64,000 nt of DNA from Tropicibacter sp. R16_0. Its GTDB lineage: Bacteria > Pseudomonadota > Alphaproteobacteria > Rhodobacterales > Rhodobacteraceae. Made by a program: the position numbers and the translations under genes. The notes beneath the pieces are model-generated. The model ran no database searches. It saw nothing but the letters and a program-made list of their open reading frames with translations, and was not told the DNA's origin. The stretch spans positions 62,001 through 126,000 of the forward strand of contig NZ_JAGHRE010000011.1 of the NCBI RefSeq assembly GCF_017743935.1, read 5' to 3'. This document shows, piece by piece, positions 16,156-25,104 of this stretch; position 1 is the first letter of the stretch, and every line of letters begins with the position of its first letter.

Positions 16156-17202
16156 TTACCCGCGGCCGACCGGTCCACAGCTTTCGCGGACAACAAGATC
16201 GCCGTGCATCATTATTTCTGAGTTGTCCAAATTCTTACCCTCAAGCTTGTCCAGCAAGAGGGTCATGGCTTGCGCGCCGATCATAGTTCGGGGTTGTCGA
16301 ATGGTCGTCAGCGCGGGGGTAATATTGCTTGCAAATGGGATGTCATCGAACCCGATTACAGAAAAGTCGCGTGGGACGTCAAAGCCGCGCAAACGCAGTG
16401 CTGCGATGACGCCGATTGCTGTGTTGTCATTGAAACAGAAGAACGCGGTCGGCAGGGTATCTTTGATGAACAAGCGCTCCACGGCCGCACGCCCGCCTTC
16501 GCTGGAACCATCGCCTTCCATTCGCCAATCCGCCAAGTCCTCGGCACATTCAGCAAGGCCCAGACGGTATCCCGTATGGCGGCGTTCGGACAGGACATCC
16601 CCGACGCCTCCGCTGACAAACACGATCCGCCGATGACCCAGTGAAACCAGATATTCAGTTGCCATCTTCGAGGCGGCGACATCGTCCACTCCGACGAAAC
16701 TGCTTTCGGCCGTTTCCAGGGGGCGTCCAGCCGCGACAGTTGGCGGCAACTTGATGCTGGGATTTTTGGGTGCCCCTGCAACGGGCTCGTGACCGGTCAG
16801 CAAGACAAGACCATCCGCGACACCCGTGGCCAGGAATCGCATGTGGTTCTCTTCGAGCGAGATGGCGCCTTCGGTGTTGCCGATCAGCACACCATATCCT
16901 CGCGCGTGTGCTTCTTTTTCCAGGCCAATCAAAATACCCGGAAAGTTTGGATCAGCGATAGAGGGCGTCAGCACCATGACCATCTTTGACCGCTGCATGC
17001 GCAAGTTTTGCGCCATGACGTTGGCGGTATAGCCCGTGCGCGCAATCGCGTTGGTCACCTTCTTGCGGGTGCTTTCCGCGACCTTTTCGGGGTTTCGAAT
17101 CGCACGGCTCACAGTGGCAATTGAAACGCCCGCAAGCTTGGCGACGTCCTCGATCGTTGCAGATTTCTTGGTCGGAAGCGTCACGTTTGGCACGCCTGTC
17201 AT
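16156..17202 (-). CDS. LacI family transcriptional regulator
   Basis: The 348-aa protein has the LacI helix-turn-helix and hinge at residues 15-70 (TIEDVAKLAGVSIATVSRAI, then NVMAQNLRMQRSKMV). A sugar-binding regulatory core follows (GVDDVAASKMATEYL, VIGFDDIPFASNITP). It is divergent from the ABC sugar operon, and the 170-base gap carries operator-like boxes. It is therefore the likely repressor of that operon, released by the imported sugar or a metabolite. No strong ribosome site precedes the ATG at 17202. Confidence 0.93.
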   Translation of the reverse strand: MTGVPNVTLPTKKSATIEDVAKLAGVSIATVSRAIRNPEKVAESTRKKVTNAIARTGYTANVMAQNLRMQRSKMVMVLTPSIADPNFPGILIGLEKEAHARGYGVLIGNTEGAISLEENHMRFLATGVADGLVLLTGHEPVAGAPKNPSIKLPPTVAAGRPLETAESSFVGVDDVAASKMATEYLVSLGHRRIVFVSGGVGDVLSERRHTGYRLGLAECAEDLADWRMEGDGSSEGGRAAVERLFIKDTLPTAFFCFNDNTAIGVIAALRLRGFDVPRDFSVIGFDDIPFASNITPALTTIRQPRTMIGAQAMTLLLDKLEGKNLDNSEIMMHGDLVVRESCGPVGRG

Positions 17203-17226
17203 CGTTGGTTTTTTGTCTTTACGCCA

Positions 17227-17236
17227 TAAGCGCTTA
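17227..17236. promoter_or_regulatory. Palindrome TAAGCGCTTA (possible LacI operator)
   Basis: This perfect 10-bp palindrome with a central CG is typical of LacI-family half-site pairs. It lies 25 bases upstream of the LacI start codon, so it could serve autoregulation. It competes with the GG-centred boxes downstream as the true operator. Confidence 0.4.
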
Positions 17237-17264
17237 AGGGGCTTATACCCGTATTATCTGGCGC

Positions 17265-17321
17265 TGAAAAGGTTTACATCAAGCTATGTAAAGGTTTACA
17301 CGGTGTATGAAAAGGTTTACA
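17265..17321. promoter_or_regulatory. Three tandem operator-like boxes, TGWAAAGGTTTACA
   Basis: Three 14-bp boxes start at 17265, 17287 and 17308. The middle one is a perfect palindrome around GG (TGTAAAGGTTTACA); the outer two are identical to each other and differ from it by one base (TGAAAAGGTTTACA). Spacing of 22 and 21 bases puts all three on one face of the helix. They lie between the divergent LacI and ABC genes and end 51 bases before the ATPase start, so they are likely operators of this locus. Confidence 0.7.
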
Positions 17322-17372
17322 CACGCCAGTCAAAGACCTCACAAAGAGGTGAAGTGCCAGGGAGGAGTCGAC

Positions 17373-18896
17373 GTGCCGGATGGCTTGTCAATAAGTACGC
17401 CGATTTTGTCGGCGGACGGGATCAGCAAATCTTTTGGATCGGTTCCGGTCTTGTTCAGCGTCAGCATGGACATTCGCGCCGGCGAGGTACACGCGCTGAT
17501 CGGCGAGAACGGCGCGGGCAAGTCGACCTTGATGAAGATCCTGTCAGGCTTTCTGCAGCCGACATCAGGGCACATTCGCGTTGAAGGTGTGGAAACTGAA
17601 CTGCCCGGCAATGGTTTGTCCGAGGCTTTAGGGATCGTGCTTATCCATCAAGAGCTCAATCTCGCCGAGCAGATGACCGTCGAAGAAAACGTATTCCTGG
17701 GCCGAGAGCGCCAGAGCAGGGGCGTGCTGGACCGGGCAGCAATGCGGACCGCCGTGCGCGGGTTCCTTGATGACATTGGTCTGGACATCTCTCCCCAGGA
17801 TCGCATTTCGCAACTGTCGATCGCGCAGAAACAGATGGTCGAGATCGTCAAGGCGATGAGCCGCGATGCGAAAGTCCTTATCATGGACGAGCCAACGGCG
17901 GTGTTGACCGAGGCCGAAACAGAGCTGTTCTTTGCGCAGGTCCGCCGATTGAAGGAACGTGGAACCGCCATCGTTTTTGTCTCTCACAAGCTGGCCGAAG
18001 TCAGCGCGATCTCGGATCAGGTCACGGTGCTAAGGGACGGGCAATGGATCGGCACACATGCCACCAAGGATCTGACACCCGACAGCATGGCGCAGATGAT
18101 GGTCGGGCGTGAATTGAGCGACCTTTACCCACCCATGAACGAGGTGGATGTGGATGCGGACAATCTGCTCTCGGTGCAGGGGCTGACAGCGCCTGGCGTA
18201 CATGACGTGAGCTTTGACCTTAGAAAGGGAGAGATTCTGGGGTTCTCTGGCCTGATCGGAGCAGGCCGGACAGCCGTGTTCGAGGCGGTTTGCGGCCTGA
18301 CATCAAAAAGTGGCGGATCCATCGAATTCGACGGCTCATCCGCGACCTTCGATTCCGTTGCCGCTGCACGGGATGCAGGCGTCGTTTACCTGACCAAAGA
18401 TCGAAAGGAAAAAGGCCTGCTTCTGGGGCAGAAGATGCGGCCGAATTTGTCGCTCTTTGCCCTGCCCAAATTTGTAAAGGGGCTGAGCCTGGACCAAAAA
18501 GCCGAGGACGCCGCCCTGGAACGCGCAATCCGGCGGTTCGATATCCGCGCGCGGGATCCAAACGTGAATGTTGGCGACTTGTCGGGTGGCAACCAGCAAA
18601 AGCTGTTGTTGGCCAAGGTGATGGAGTGCGATCCGCGCATTTTGATCATTGATGAGCCGACACGCGGCATCGACGTTGGAACCAAGCAGCAGATCTATCA
18701 CTTCATCGCGGCCATCGCTGCAGAGGGTGTCTCTGTCGTCGTCATATCTTCGGAAATGCCCGAAATCATAGGGCTTTGCCACCGTGTGGTGGTGATGCGC
18801 GAAGGCGAAATTACCGGCATCCTGACCGGCGAAGACATCAATGAAACCGAAATCGTGCGCTATGCCGCAGGACTGAAGCGGGAGCGTCAACAATGA
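17373..18896 (+). CDS. Sugar ABC transporter ATP-binding protein (RbsA/XylG type)
   Basis: The 507-aa double ATPase of the carbohydrate uptake 2 (CUT2) family has two ABC domains. The first has Walker A GENGAGKST near residue 45, signature LSIAQKQM and Walker B VLIMDEPT. The second has the degenerate Walker A GLIGAGRTAV, signature LSGGNQQK and Walker B ILIIDEPT. It energises uptake through the adjacent permease. I chose the GTG at 17373 because GGAGGAG (17361-17367) sits just upstream; the frame could extend to an ATG at 17307, which lies inside the operator-like boxes. It overlaps the permease gene by four bases. Confidence 0.93.
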   Translation: MPDGLSISTPILSADGISKSFGSVPVLFSVSMDIRAGEVHALIGENGAGKSTLMKILSGFLQPTSGHIRVEGVETELPGNGLSEALGIVLIHQELNLAEQMTVEENVFLGRERQSRGVLDRAAMRTAVRGFLDDIGLDISPQDRISQLSIAQKQMVEIVKAMSRDAKVLIMDEPTAVLTEAETELFFAQVRRLKERGTAIVFVSHKLAEVSAISDQVTVLRDGQWIGTHATKDLTPDSMAQMMVGRELSDLYPPMNEVDVDADNLLSVQGLTAPGVHDVSFDLRKGEILGFSGLIGAGRTAVFEAVCGLTSKSGGSIEFDGSSATFDSVAAARDAGVVYLTKDRKEKGLLLGQKMRPNLSLFALPKFVKGLSLDQKAEDAALERAIRRFDIRARDPNVNVGDLSGGNQQKLLLAKVMECDPRILIIDEPTRGIDVGTKQQIYHFIAAIAAEGVSVVVISSEMPEIIGLCHRVVVMREGEITGILTGEDINETEIVRYAAGLKRERQQ

Positions 18897-19909
18897 CCGA
18901 GACAGCCATGACGACAGCCAAGAGCAGTAAACTGAACGGTTTTGACTTGAAAACAGCGGGTCCCGCGATCGCGCTTCTGATCCTGTGCGTGATCGGGTTC
19001 CTTCTTAATCCGGCGTTTCTGAGCGAAGGCAACATAACCAATTTGCTGACCCGCTCGGCCTTTATCGGGATCATTGCGGTTGGGGCGACGTTTGTGATCA
19101 CGGCAGGTGGTATTGATCTGTCGGTCGGTTCGATGGCCGCGGTCATCGCGGGCGTTATGATCATCGTCATGAATGGGGCAGTGGACACATTCGGGACAGG
19201 CCTGACCACGGTACTCATTGGGTGCGGATGTTCGATTATCCTTGGTCTTGGGGCGGGTCTTGTGAACGGGCTGCTCACCACCAAAGGCAAGATCGAGGCC
19301 TTTATCGTCACACTTGGCACCATGGGCATTTACCGTTCGCTCGTGACGTATTTTGCAGACGGTGGAACGCTGTCGTTGAATTATGACATCCGCGGTGTGT
19401 ATCGACCGGTCTATTATGAGAGCTTTCTGGGCCTGCCGATACCCGTCTGGGTGTTCATCATCGTGTCTATTGCGGGTTGGTTCCTGATGAACCGCACGGC
19501 ATTTGGTCGCTACTGCACAGCCATCGGTTCCAACGAAAGCGTCGCCAAATACTCGGCCATCAAGGTCGATCGCGTCAAAACGCTGACCTATGTGATCCAG
19601 GGGCTCTGCGTGTCCTTGGCCACCATCATCTATGTGCCGCGCCTTGGATCGGCTTCGTCGTCGACCGGCGTCTTGTGGGAGCTGGAGGCGATTGCGGCCG
19701 TGATCATCGGGGGCACCGTCCTGAAAGGCGGGTACGGGCGGATTGGCGGCACAATTCTGGGCGCGCTGATCCTGACCACCATCGGCAACATTCTGAACTT
19801 CACCGACATGATCTCGAACTATCTGAACGGGACCATGCAGGGCCTCATCATCATCATCGCAGTCTGGCTGCAACGCGGGGATTGGGGCCGCAAAACGTCG
19901 GCGGATTAA
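18893..19909 (+). CDS. Sugar ABC transporter permease (RbsC type)
   Basis: The 338-aa polytopic inner-membrane protein shows the CUT2 permease pattern: FIGIIAVGATFVITAGGIDL followed by SVGSMAA, and late ELEAIAAVIIGGTVLKGGYG. About eight to ten membrane segments span the length. It forms the channel for the sugar delivered by the binding protein encoded next. The start ATG overlaps the ATPase stop (ATGA). Confidence 0.93.
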   Translation: MTETAMTTAKSSKLNGFDLKTAGPAIALLILCVIGFLLNPAFLSEGNITNLLTRSAFIGIIAVGATFVITAGGIDLSVGSMAAVIAGVMIIVMNGAVDTFGTGLTTVLIGCGCSIILGLGAGLVNGLLTTKGKIEAFIVTLGTMGIYRSLVTYFADGGTLSLNYDIRGVYRPVYYESFLGLPIPVWVFIIVSIAGWFLMNRTAFGRYCTAIGSNESVAKYSAIKVDRVKTLTYVIQGLCVSLATIIYVPRLGSASSSTGVLWELEAIAAVIIGGTVLKGGYGRIGGTILGALILTTIGNILNFTDMISNYLNGTMQGLIIIIAVWLQRGDWGRKTSAD

Positions 19910-19939
19910 GGGCCGACACACAACACACGAAGGAGTTTC

Positions 19940-19957
19940 TCGCACCGACACGTGCGA
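19940..19957 (+). other. Intercistronic hairpin before the sugar-binding protein
   Basis: TCGCAC (19940-19945) pairs with GTGCGA (19952-19957) around a six-base loop, in the 123-base gap between permease and binding-protein genes. No T run follows. Such hairpins often mark an mRNA processing or stability boundary upstream of an abundantly needed binding protein. Confidence 0.4.
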
Positions 19958-20032
19958 AAGAACCGGGCGTCACCGGAGAGGAGAGGTGCGTCCAAATCAG
20001 AGGGAAGTCAAAGGACTTGTAGGGAGGAAAAC

Positions 20033-20986
20033 ATGAAGACCTTTAGCAAACTCGGCGCCTTGGCCACGGTGGCCACCATCGCCCTCACGGGCTGGGCAAA
20101 CGCAGAAAACATCAAGATCGGCGTCAGCTATCCGACTCCGACCCACGCTTGGGCGGCAGGCATGAACTGGCACGCCGAAAAGGCCGAAGAGCGTCTTGAG
20201 GCGCTTTATCCGGATGTTGATTTGATCCTGGTGAACTCGCCAGATCCAAGTGCGCAAGCCAGCGCGCTTGAGGATCTTGTTTCCGTGCATCAGATCGACG
20301 CACTGGTGGTGTTGCCGTTCGAATCCGAGCCGCTCACCGATCCAGTGCTGAACGTCAAGAAATCTGGTGCGCTGATCACCGTCGTGGACCGTGGCCTGAG
20401 CCAACCTGGCATCGAGGATATCTATGTCGCGGGCAACAACCCCGAGCTTGGGCGCGTGTCTGCGCAATACATGAAGGGACGCCTGAAAGAGGGCGACAAC
20501 ATCGTCATCCTGCGTGGTATTCCAACGCTGATCGACAACGAGCGCTTTGACGCCTTCATGGCGGAAATCGAAGGGTCGGGCATCAACGTCCTGGATCACA
20601 AACACGCCAATTGGAACCGCGATGACGGGTTTGAAGTGATGCAGGATTTCCTGTCGCGTTTCCCGGATATCGACGCGGTCTGGGCGCAGGATGATGACAT
20701 TGCAATTGGTGTTGTGGCCGCGCTGAAACAGGCAGGTCGCGATGGCAACGGCATGTTTGTGGTCGGCGGCGCCGGTATGAAAGAGACGATCAAGGGGATC
20801 ATGGACGGCAACGAACTGGTGCCGGTGGATGTGCTCTACCCGCCAGCGATGATTGCAACCGCGATGGATGTGACAGTTGCCGCCTTCAAGTCCAACGGTC
20901 CGGTTGCCGGGCGTTACATCCTGGGTGCGACCCTGATCACGCCCGAGAATGCCGCCAGCTTCTACTTCCCGGACTCGCCCTTCTAA
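20033..20986 (+). CDS. Sugar ABC transporter substrate-binding protein (periplasmic-binding type 1)
   Basis: The 317-aa secreted protein begins with a signal peptide (ALATVATIALTGWANA, cleaved before ENIKIGVSYP). The mature part is a type 1 periplasmic binding fold of the ribose/xylose group: LVNSPDPSAQASALEDLV, DALVVLPFESEPLTDPV, VWAQDDDIAIGVVAAL. The ligand is unknown; the isomerase and dehydrogenase encoded after it suggest a sugar or cyclitol. AGGGAGGAAAAC precedes the ATG at 20033; an in-frame upstream start at 19952 would block the signal peptide. Confidence 0.93.
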   Translation: MKTFSKLGALATVATIALTGWANAENIKIGVSYPTPTHAWAAGMNWHAEKAEERLEALYPDVDLILVNSPDPSAQASALEDLVSVHQIDALVVLPFESEPLTDPVLNVKKSGALITVVDRGLSQPGIEDIYVAGNNPELGRVSAQYMKGRLKEGDNIVILRGIPTLIDNERFDAFMAEIEGSGINVLDHKHANWNRDDGFEVMQDFLSRFPDIDAVWAQDDDIAIGVVAALKQAGRDGNGMFVVGGAGMKETIKGIMDGNELVPVDVLYPPAMIATAMDVTVAAFKSNGPVAGRYILGATLITPENAASFYFPDSPF

Positions 20987-21004
20987 AGCGCGATTCGGGT
21001 ACCA

Positions 21005-21038
21005 GGGAAGAGGCCCATCTCCCAAGGGGCCTCTTCCC
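21005..21038 (+). other. 12-bp hairpin after the binding-protein gene
   Basis: GGGAAGAGGCCC (21005-21016) pairs perfectly with GGGCCTCTTCCC (21027-21038) around a ten-base loop, 18 bases after the stop. There is no T run, and the next gene starts 17 bases later. It is more likely a 3' stabiliser of the binding-protein message, or a partial terminator, than a full stop. Confidence 0.55.
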
Positions 21039-21055
21039 AAGAGAGGAGAAGAACC

Positions 21056-22111
21056 ATGCAGACCATCAAAGGCCCCGCCTTGTTCCTGGCTCAGTTTGCC
21101 AGCGACGACGCCCCTTTCAACTCGTGGGACACCATCACCAAATGGGCCGCCGACTGTGGCTACAAGGGGGTACAAGTGCCCAGCTGGGACGACCGCCTGT
21201 TTGACCTTGGCCTTGCAGCCAGCTCGCAATCCTATTGCGAAGATCTGGTCGGTGTCGCACGCCAGAACGGTGTCGAGATTACAGAGCTGTCTACACATCT
21301 TCAGGGCCAACTTGTGGCCGTTCATCCGGCCTATGACGAATCCTTTGACGGATTCGCCGCCCCTCAGGTGCGCGGCAATCCAAAGGCGCGCCAGGCTTGG
21401 GCTGTCGAGCAGGTAAAGCTGGCGATTACGGCAAGCTACAACCTGGGCATATCATCACACGCGACATTCTCTGGTGCTTTGGCGTGGCCCTACATTTATC
21501 CGTGGCCGCAGCGGCCCACCGGTTTGGTCGAAGCGGCCTTTGATGAGCTGGCCAAGCGATGGCGTCCCATTCTGGATCATGCAGATCAGATGGGCGTAGA
21601 CATCTGTTACGAAATCCATCCGGGCGAAGATCTGCACGATGGCATAACGTTCGAGATGTTCTTGGAGCGTGTCGACAACCATGCGCGCTGCAACATGCTC
21701 TACGATCCCAGCCATTTCGTGCTGCAATGCCTGGACTACATCGGTCACATTGATGACTACGCCGACCGCATCAAGATGTTCCACGTCAAGGATGCCGAGT
21801 TCAATCCGACCTCGAAACAAGGTGTTTATGGCGGCTATCAAAGCTGGGTGGATCGCGCGGGTCGCTTTCGCAGCCTGGGAGACGGGCAGGTCGATTTTGG
21901 GGCGATCTTCAGCAAGATGGCCGCCAACGACTTTGATGGCTGGGCCGTGGTGGAATGGGAATGTTGCCTCAAACACCCCGAAGACGGAGCCCGCGAAGGC
22001 GCGGCGTTTGTTCGCGATCACATCATTCGCGTCACGGAAACCGCCTTTGACGATTTTGCCGACGGGGGCACCGACGATGCAGCCAACAAACGTATGCTGG
22101 GGATATCGTGA
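21056..22111 (+). CDS. Sugar phosphate isomerase/epimerase family protein (AP-endonuclease-2 TIM barrel)
   Basis: The 351-aa TIM-barrel protein of the IolE/IolI-like superfamily has metal ligands visible in order: Glu in CYEIHPGEDLHDG, Asp/His in YDPSHF, His/Asp in FHVKDAEF and Glu in VVEWECCLKH. Such enzymes interconvert or dehydrate keto sugars and inositol derivatives in the cytoplasm. The gene follows the transporter and its stop overlaps the start of the dehydrogenase gene by one base (TGATG), which supports a shared pathway. GAGAGGAG precedes the ATG. Confidence 0.88.
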   Translation: MQTIKGPALFLAQFASDDAPFNSWDTITKWAADCGYKGVQVPSWDDRLFDLGLAASSQSYCEDLVGVARQNGVEITELSTHLQGQLVAVHPAYDESFDGFAAPQVRGNPKARQAWAVEQVKLAITASYNLGISSHATFSGALAWPYIYPWPQRPTGLVEAAFDELAKRWRPILDHADQMGVDICYEIHPGEDLHDGITFEMFLERVDNHARCNMLYDPSHFVLQCLDYIGHIDDYADRIKMFHVKDAEFNPTSKQGVYGGYQSWVDRAGRFRSLGDGQVDFGAIFSKMAANDFDGWAVVEWECCLKHPEDGAREGAAFVRDHIIRVTETAFDDFADGGTDDAANKRMLGIS

Positions 22112-23262
22112 TGAGTGAGTTTCAAAGACCAATCCGTCTGGGCATGGTGGGCGGCGGCAACGACGCCTTTATTGGCGCAGTACACCGCATCGCCGCCCGC
22201 ATCGATGGCCAATATGAACTGGTTGCCGGCGCCCTTTCGTCGACACCGGACAAGGCACAGGCCTCGGGCAAAGCCCTTGGGCTGGCCCCCGACCGCACCT
22301 ATGACGACTTCAAGTCCATGGCGATCCGCGAAGCGCGGTTGAAGGACGGGATCGAGGCCGTTGCAATCGTGACCCCCAACCACGTACACATGGCCGCCGC
22401 GCGCGAGTTTCTGAAACGCGGCATCCATGTGATCTGTGACAAGCCGCTGACCTCCAACTTGGCCGACGCCCGCAAGATGGCGCAAGCGGTTGAGACGTCG
22501 GACGCGCTTTTCATCCTCACGCACAATTACACCAGCTATCCTCTGATCCGCCAGGCACGCGACATGATCGCCAGCGGCGATCTTGGCGATATCCGTGTGG
22601 TGCAGGTGGAATACCCGCAGGATTGGTTGACCCAAGCGCAGCCTAAGGACAACAAACAGGCAAGCTGGCGCACCGACCCCGCCCGCTCGGGCGCCGGTGG
22701 TTCCACCGGCGACATCGGTACCCATGCCTTCAACCTTGCTTGTTTTGTCACGGGCCTGACACCTGACAGCCTGTGCGCCGACATCCAGAGTTTCGTCCAA
22801 GGGCGACAAGTTGACGACAACGCGCATGTCATGCTGCGCTTCCAGGAAGGCGCCCGAGGCATGCTGTGGTGCTCGCAGGTCGCGCCGGGCAATGAGAATG
22901 GTCTGAGACTTCGGGTATACGGTGCCAAGGGCGGGATCGAATGGGAGCAGGAAACCCCCAATGTGATGCGCCATACCGCCTTTGGCGAGCCAACACGATT
23001 GCTCACACGTGCGGGGGCAGGCACGGACGGTCAGCCCGAACATCTTGTTCGAACCCCCGGTGGTCATCCCGAAGGGTACCTGGAAGGCTTCGCAAATATC
23101 TATCTGGAAGCAGCCGAATGCATTCGTGCAAAGCAAGACGGGCGAGATATGCAAAGTGAGACGCTTTTGCCCGGGCTTAACGAAGGTCTGATGGGCATGA
23201 GGTTCATCGATGCCTGCGTTCGCAGTTCGGCCCGCAATGCGGCGTGGATTTCGCTGCAATAA
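22111..23262 (+). CDS. Gfo/Idh/MocA family oxidoreductase
   Basis: The 383-aa NAD(P)-dependent dehydrogenase has an N-terminal Rossmann fold (IRLGMVGGGNDAFIGAVH) and the conserved CDKP step, in which Lys is the catalytic base of the family (HVICDKPLTSN). The C-terminal substrate domain contains GGSTGDIGTHAFNLACFV with the expected Asp and His. It probably oxidises a sugar or cyclitol supplied by the upstream transporter, before or after the isomerase. The ATG at 22111 overlaps the previous stop; a GTG at 22108 is the alternative. Confidence 0.9.
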   Translation: MSEFQRPIRLGMVGGGNDAFIGAVHRIAARIDGQYELVAGALSSTPDKAQASGKALGLAPDRTYDDFKSMAIREARLKDGIEAVAIVTPNHVHMAAAREFLKRGIHVICDKPLTSNLADARKMAQAVETSDALFILTHNYTSYPLIRQARDMIASGDLGDIRVVQVEYPQDWLTQAQPKDNKQASWRTDPARSGAGGSTGDIGTHAFNLACFVTGLTPDSLCADIQSFVQGRQVDDNAHVMLRFQEGARGMLWCSQVAPGNENGLRLRVYGAKGGIEWEQETPNVMRHTAFGEPTRLLTRAGAGTDGQPEHLVRTPGGHPEGYLEGFANIYLEAAECIRAKQDGRDMQSETLLPGLNEGLMGMRFIDACVRSSARNAAWISLQ

Positions 23263-23337
23263 CAGTTCGAAAAATTGAAACGTCTCGCAACGACGCCAGA
23301 GGTCTTGCCACTGTTGTCTGGTGGAACTTGCGCCACG

Positions 23338-23367
23338 AAAAAAGCCCCGGCCTGCTGGCCGGGGCTT
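23338..23367 (-). terminator. Intrinsic terminator of ald
   Basis: AAGCCCCGGCC (23342-23352) pairs perfectly with GGCCGGGGCTT (23357-23367) around TGCT. On the minus strand the stem is followed by a T run (the As at 23338-23343), 24 bases after the ald stop. On the plus strand no T run follows, so it may stop the sugar operon only weakly. Confidence 0.88.
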
Positions 23368-23391
23368 AAGTCGTTAGATGCGTCTGCTACG

Positions 23392-24507
23392 TTATTTGAT
23401 CACCAGTTGCGGCGACACAACGTCGATACCCAAAGCTTTGCCAACCGCATAATAGGTCAATTGCCCCGCATGAACGTTCAGGCCATTCAGCAGGTGCGGG
23501 TCGTCGGAACAGGCTTGTTTCCAGCCCTTGTTCGCCAGGTTCAGCATAAAGGGCAGCGTTGCGTTCCCCAGGGCCTGGGTCGATGTGCGGGCCACCGCGC
23601 CGGGCATGTTGGCGACGCAATAGTGCATCACGCCATCGACCTCATAGATCGGGTCGGCATGCGTGGTCGCTTTGGAGGTTTCGAAACAACCGCCCTGGTC
23701 GATGGCCACGTCGACCAAAGCTGCGCCGGGTTTCATCTCGCTCAGCTGCGCCCGCGACACCAGCTTCGGTGCTTCGGCGCCGGGGATCAGGACTGCGCCG
23801 ATGACCATGTCGGCCTCGCGCACCAACTCGGCCGTGGCGCCCGCTGTGGAGTACTGGTTCTTGAAATCACGGCCAAAGACATCATCGAGGTACTTCAGAC
23901 GGTTCAGCGAACGGTCCAGAACGGTGACGTCTGCCCCCATGCCTGCGGCAATCTTGGCGGCGTGTGTGCCCACGACACCGCCGCCGATGACCACAACCTT
24001 GGCTGGGGCCACGCCCGGAACACCGCCCATCAGAACGCCACGACCACCGTTGGCCTTTTGCAGGGTCCAGGCACCGACCTGCGGGGCGAGGCGACCAGCA
24101 ACCTCGGACATGGGCGCCAACAGAGGCAGGCCGCCACGGTCATCAGTCACGGTTTCATAAGCGATTGCAGTACAGCCCGACTCTAGCAGGTCATGCGTCT
24201 GATCCGGATCGGGTGCCAGATGCAGATAGGTGAACAGCAGCTGGCCTTCGCGCAGCATCTTGCGCTCGCCTGCCTGGGGCTCTTTGACTTTTACGATCAT
24301 GTCGGCCGCGGCAAAGATCTCTTCCGCGGTGTCGATGATTGCTGCACCTGCGGCGACATAGTCCTCATCCGTAAAGCCGGCACCAGCACCCGCGCCTTTC
24401 TGGATGATCACCTCGTGGCCGTAGTTGACCGCTTCGCGCGCGGCGTCCGGCGTCATGCCGACGCGGAACTCCTGGGGTTTGATTTCTGTGGGGCACCCGA
24501 TTTTCAT
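23392..24507 (-). CDS. ald: Alanine dehydrogenase
   Basis: At 371 aa, the expected length, it catalyses NAD-dependent interconversion of L-alanine with pyruvate and ammonia in the cytoplasm. MKIGCPTEIKPQEFRVGMTP is the family N-terminus. MIVKVKEP and LFTYLHLAPD hold the substrate lysine and histidine, and VVVIGGGVVGTHAAKIAAGM is the NAD-binding loop. The ATG at 24507 has GGAGGAATCGCA directly before it, better than the upstream in-frame start at 24525. It is divergent from an Lrp/AsnC gene that probably regulates it. Confidence 0.97.
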   Translation of the reverse strand: MKIGCPTEIKPQEFRVGMTPDAAREAVNYGHEVIIQKGAGAGAGFTDEDYVAAGAAIIDTAEEIFAAADMIVKVKEPQAGERKMLREGQLLFTYLHLAPDPDQTHDLLESGCTAIAYETVTDDRGGLPLLAPMSEVAGRLAPQVGAWTLQKANGGRGVLMGGVPGVAPAKVVVIGGGVVGTHAAKIAAGMGADVTVLDRSLNRLKYLDDVFGRDFKNQYSTAGATAELVREADMVIGAVLIPGAEAPKLVSRAQLSEMKPGAALVDVAIDQGGCFETSKATTHADPIYEVDGVMHYCVANMPGAVARTSTQALGNATLPFMLNLANKGWKQACSDDPHLLNGLNVHAGQLTYYAVGKALGIDVVSPQLVIK

Positions 24508-24645
24508 TGCGATTCCTCCGTTCACAATCTGCCTAAATTATGTGCAGAGATGGACCGCAATTTTTCTGAAACCCCCCTCGTATACTGCGGTATTTTTGGG
24601 ATAATATCGCGTGAATGGGATAAAACACGCAAAGGACGTGCGTCA

Positions 24646-25104
24646 ATGAGCTTGGATGCAACGGATCGGCGGATCCTCAGGGCCTTGCAGCGCAAGGGGC
24701 GGATGTCCAATGCAGAGTTGTCGGAACAGGCCAATCTGTCTCCATCTGCCTGCCATCGGCGCGTTCAGCGGCTGGAAGCAGACGGCTACATCCGTGACTA
24801 CGTGGCCTTGCTGGATTCCCGCAAGCTGGGTGTACCCACGACGGTGTTTGTCGAGATCACCTTGCAAGGTCAGGCGGACGAGGTTCTGGATGCGTTTGAA
24901 AAGGCGGTTGGGCGGATACCGGACGTTCTGGAATGTCACCTGATGGCGGGCACGGCCGACTACATCCTGAAAGTCGTGGCTGAGAACACCGAAGATTTCG
25001 CGCGTATTCACCGCCAGCATTTGGCCCGACTTCCCGGTGTGGCGCAGATGCAAAGCTCTTTTGCGTTGCGCACGGTGTTCAAGACCACTGCGCTGCCTGT
25101 TTAG
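24646..25104 (+). CDS. Lrp/AsnC family transcriptional regulator
   Basis: The 152-aa protein has the Lrp layout: helix-turn-helix at residues 1-60 (DATDRRILRALQRKGRMS, then LSPSACHRRVQRLE) and a RAM ligand-binding domain (FVEITLQGQADEVLDAFE, CHLMAGTADYILKVVA). Divergence from ald, with 138 bases between, fits an alanine-responsive activator of ald, as in AldR systems. The start at 24646 gives the standard N-terminus; AAAGGACG lies upstream. The stop overlaps the convergent CPBP protease gene by four bases. Confidence 0.92.
   Translation: MSLDATDRRILRALQRKGRMSNAELSEQANLSPSACHRRVQRLEADGYIRDYVALLDSRKLGVPTTVFVEITLQGQADEVLDAFEKAVGRIPDVLECHLMAGTADYILKVVAENTEDFARIHRQHLARLPGVAQMQSSFALRTVFKTTALPV

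Noticed and set aside
19997-21325. 442-codon minus-strand frame over the sugar-binding protein
   Set aside because: Opposite a gene with a clear signal peptide and fold; no recognisable motif.
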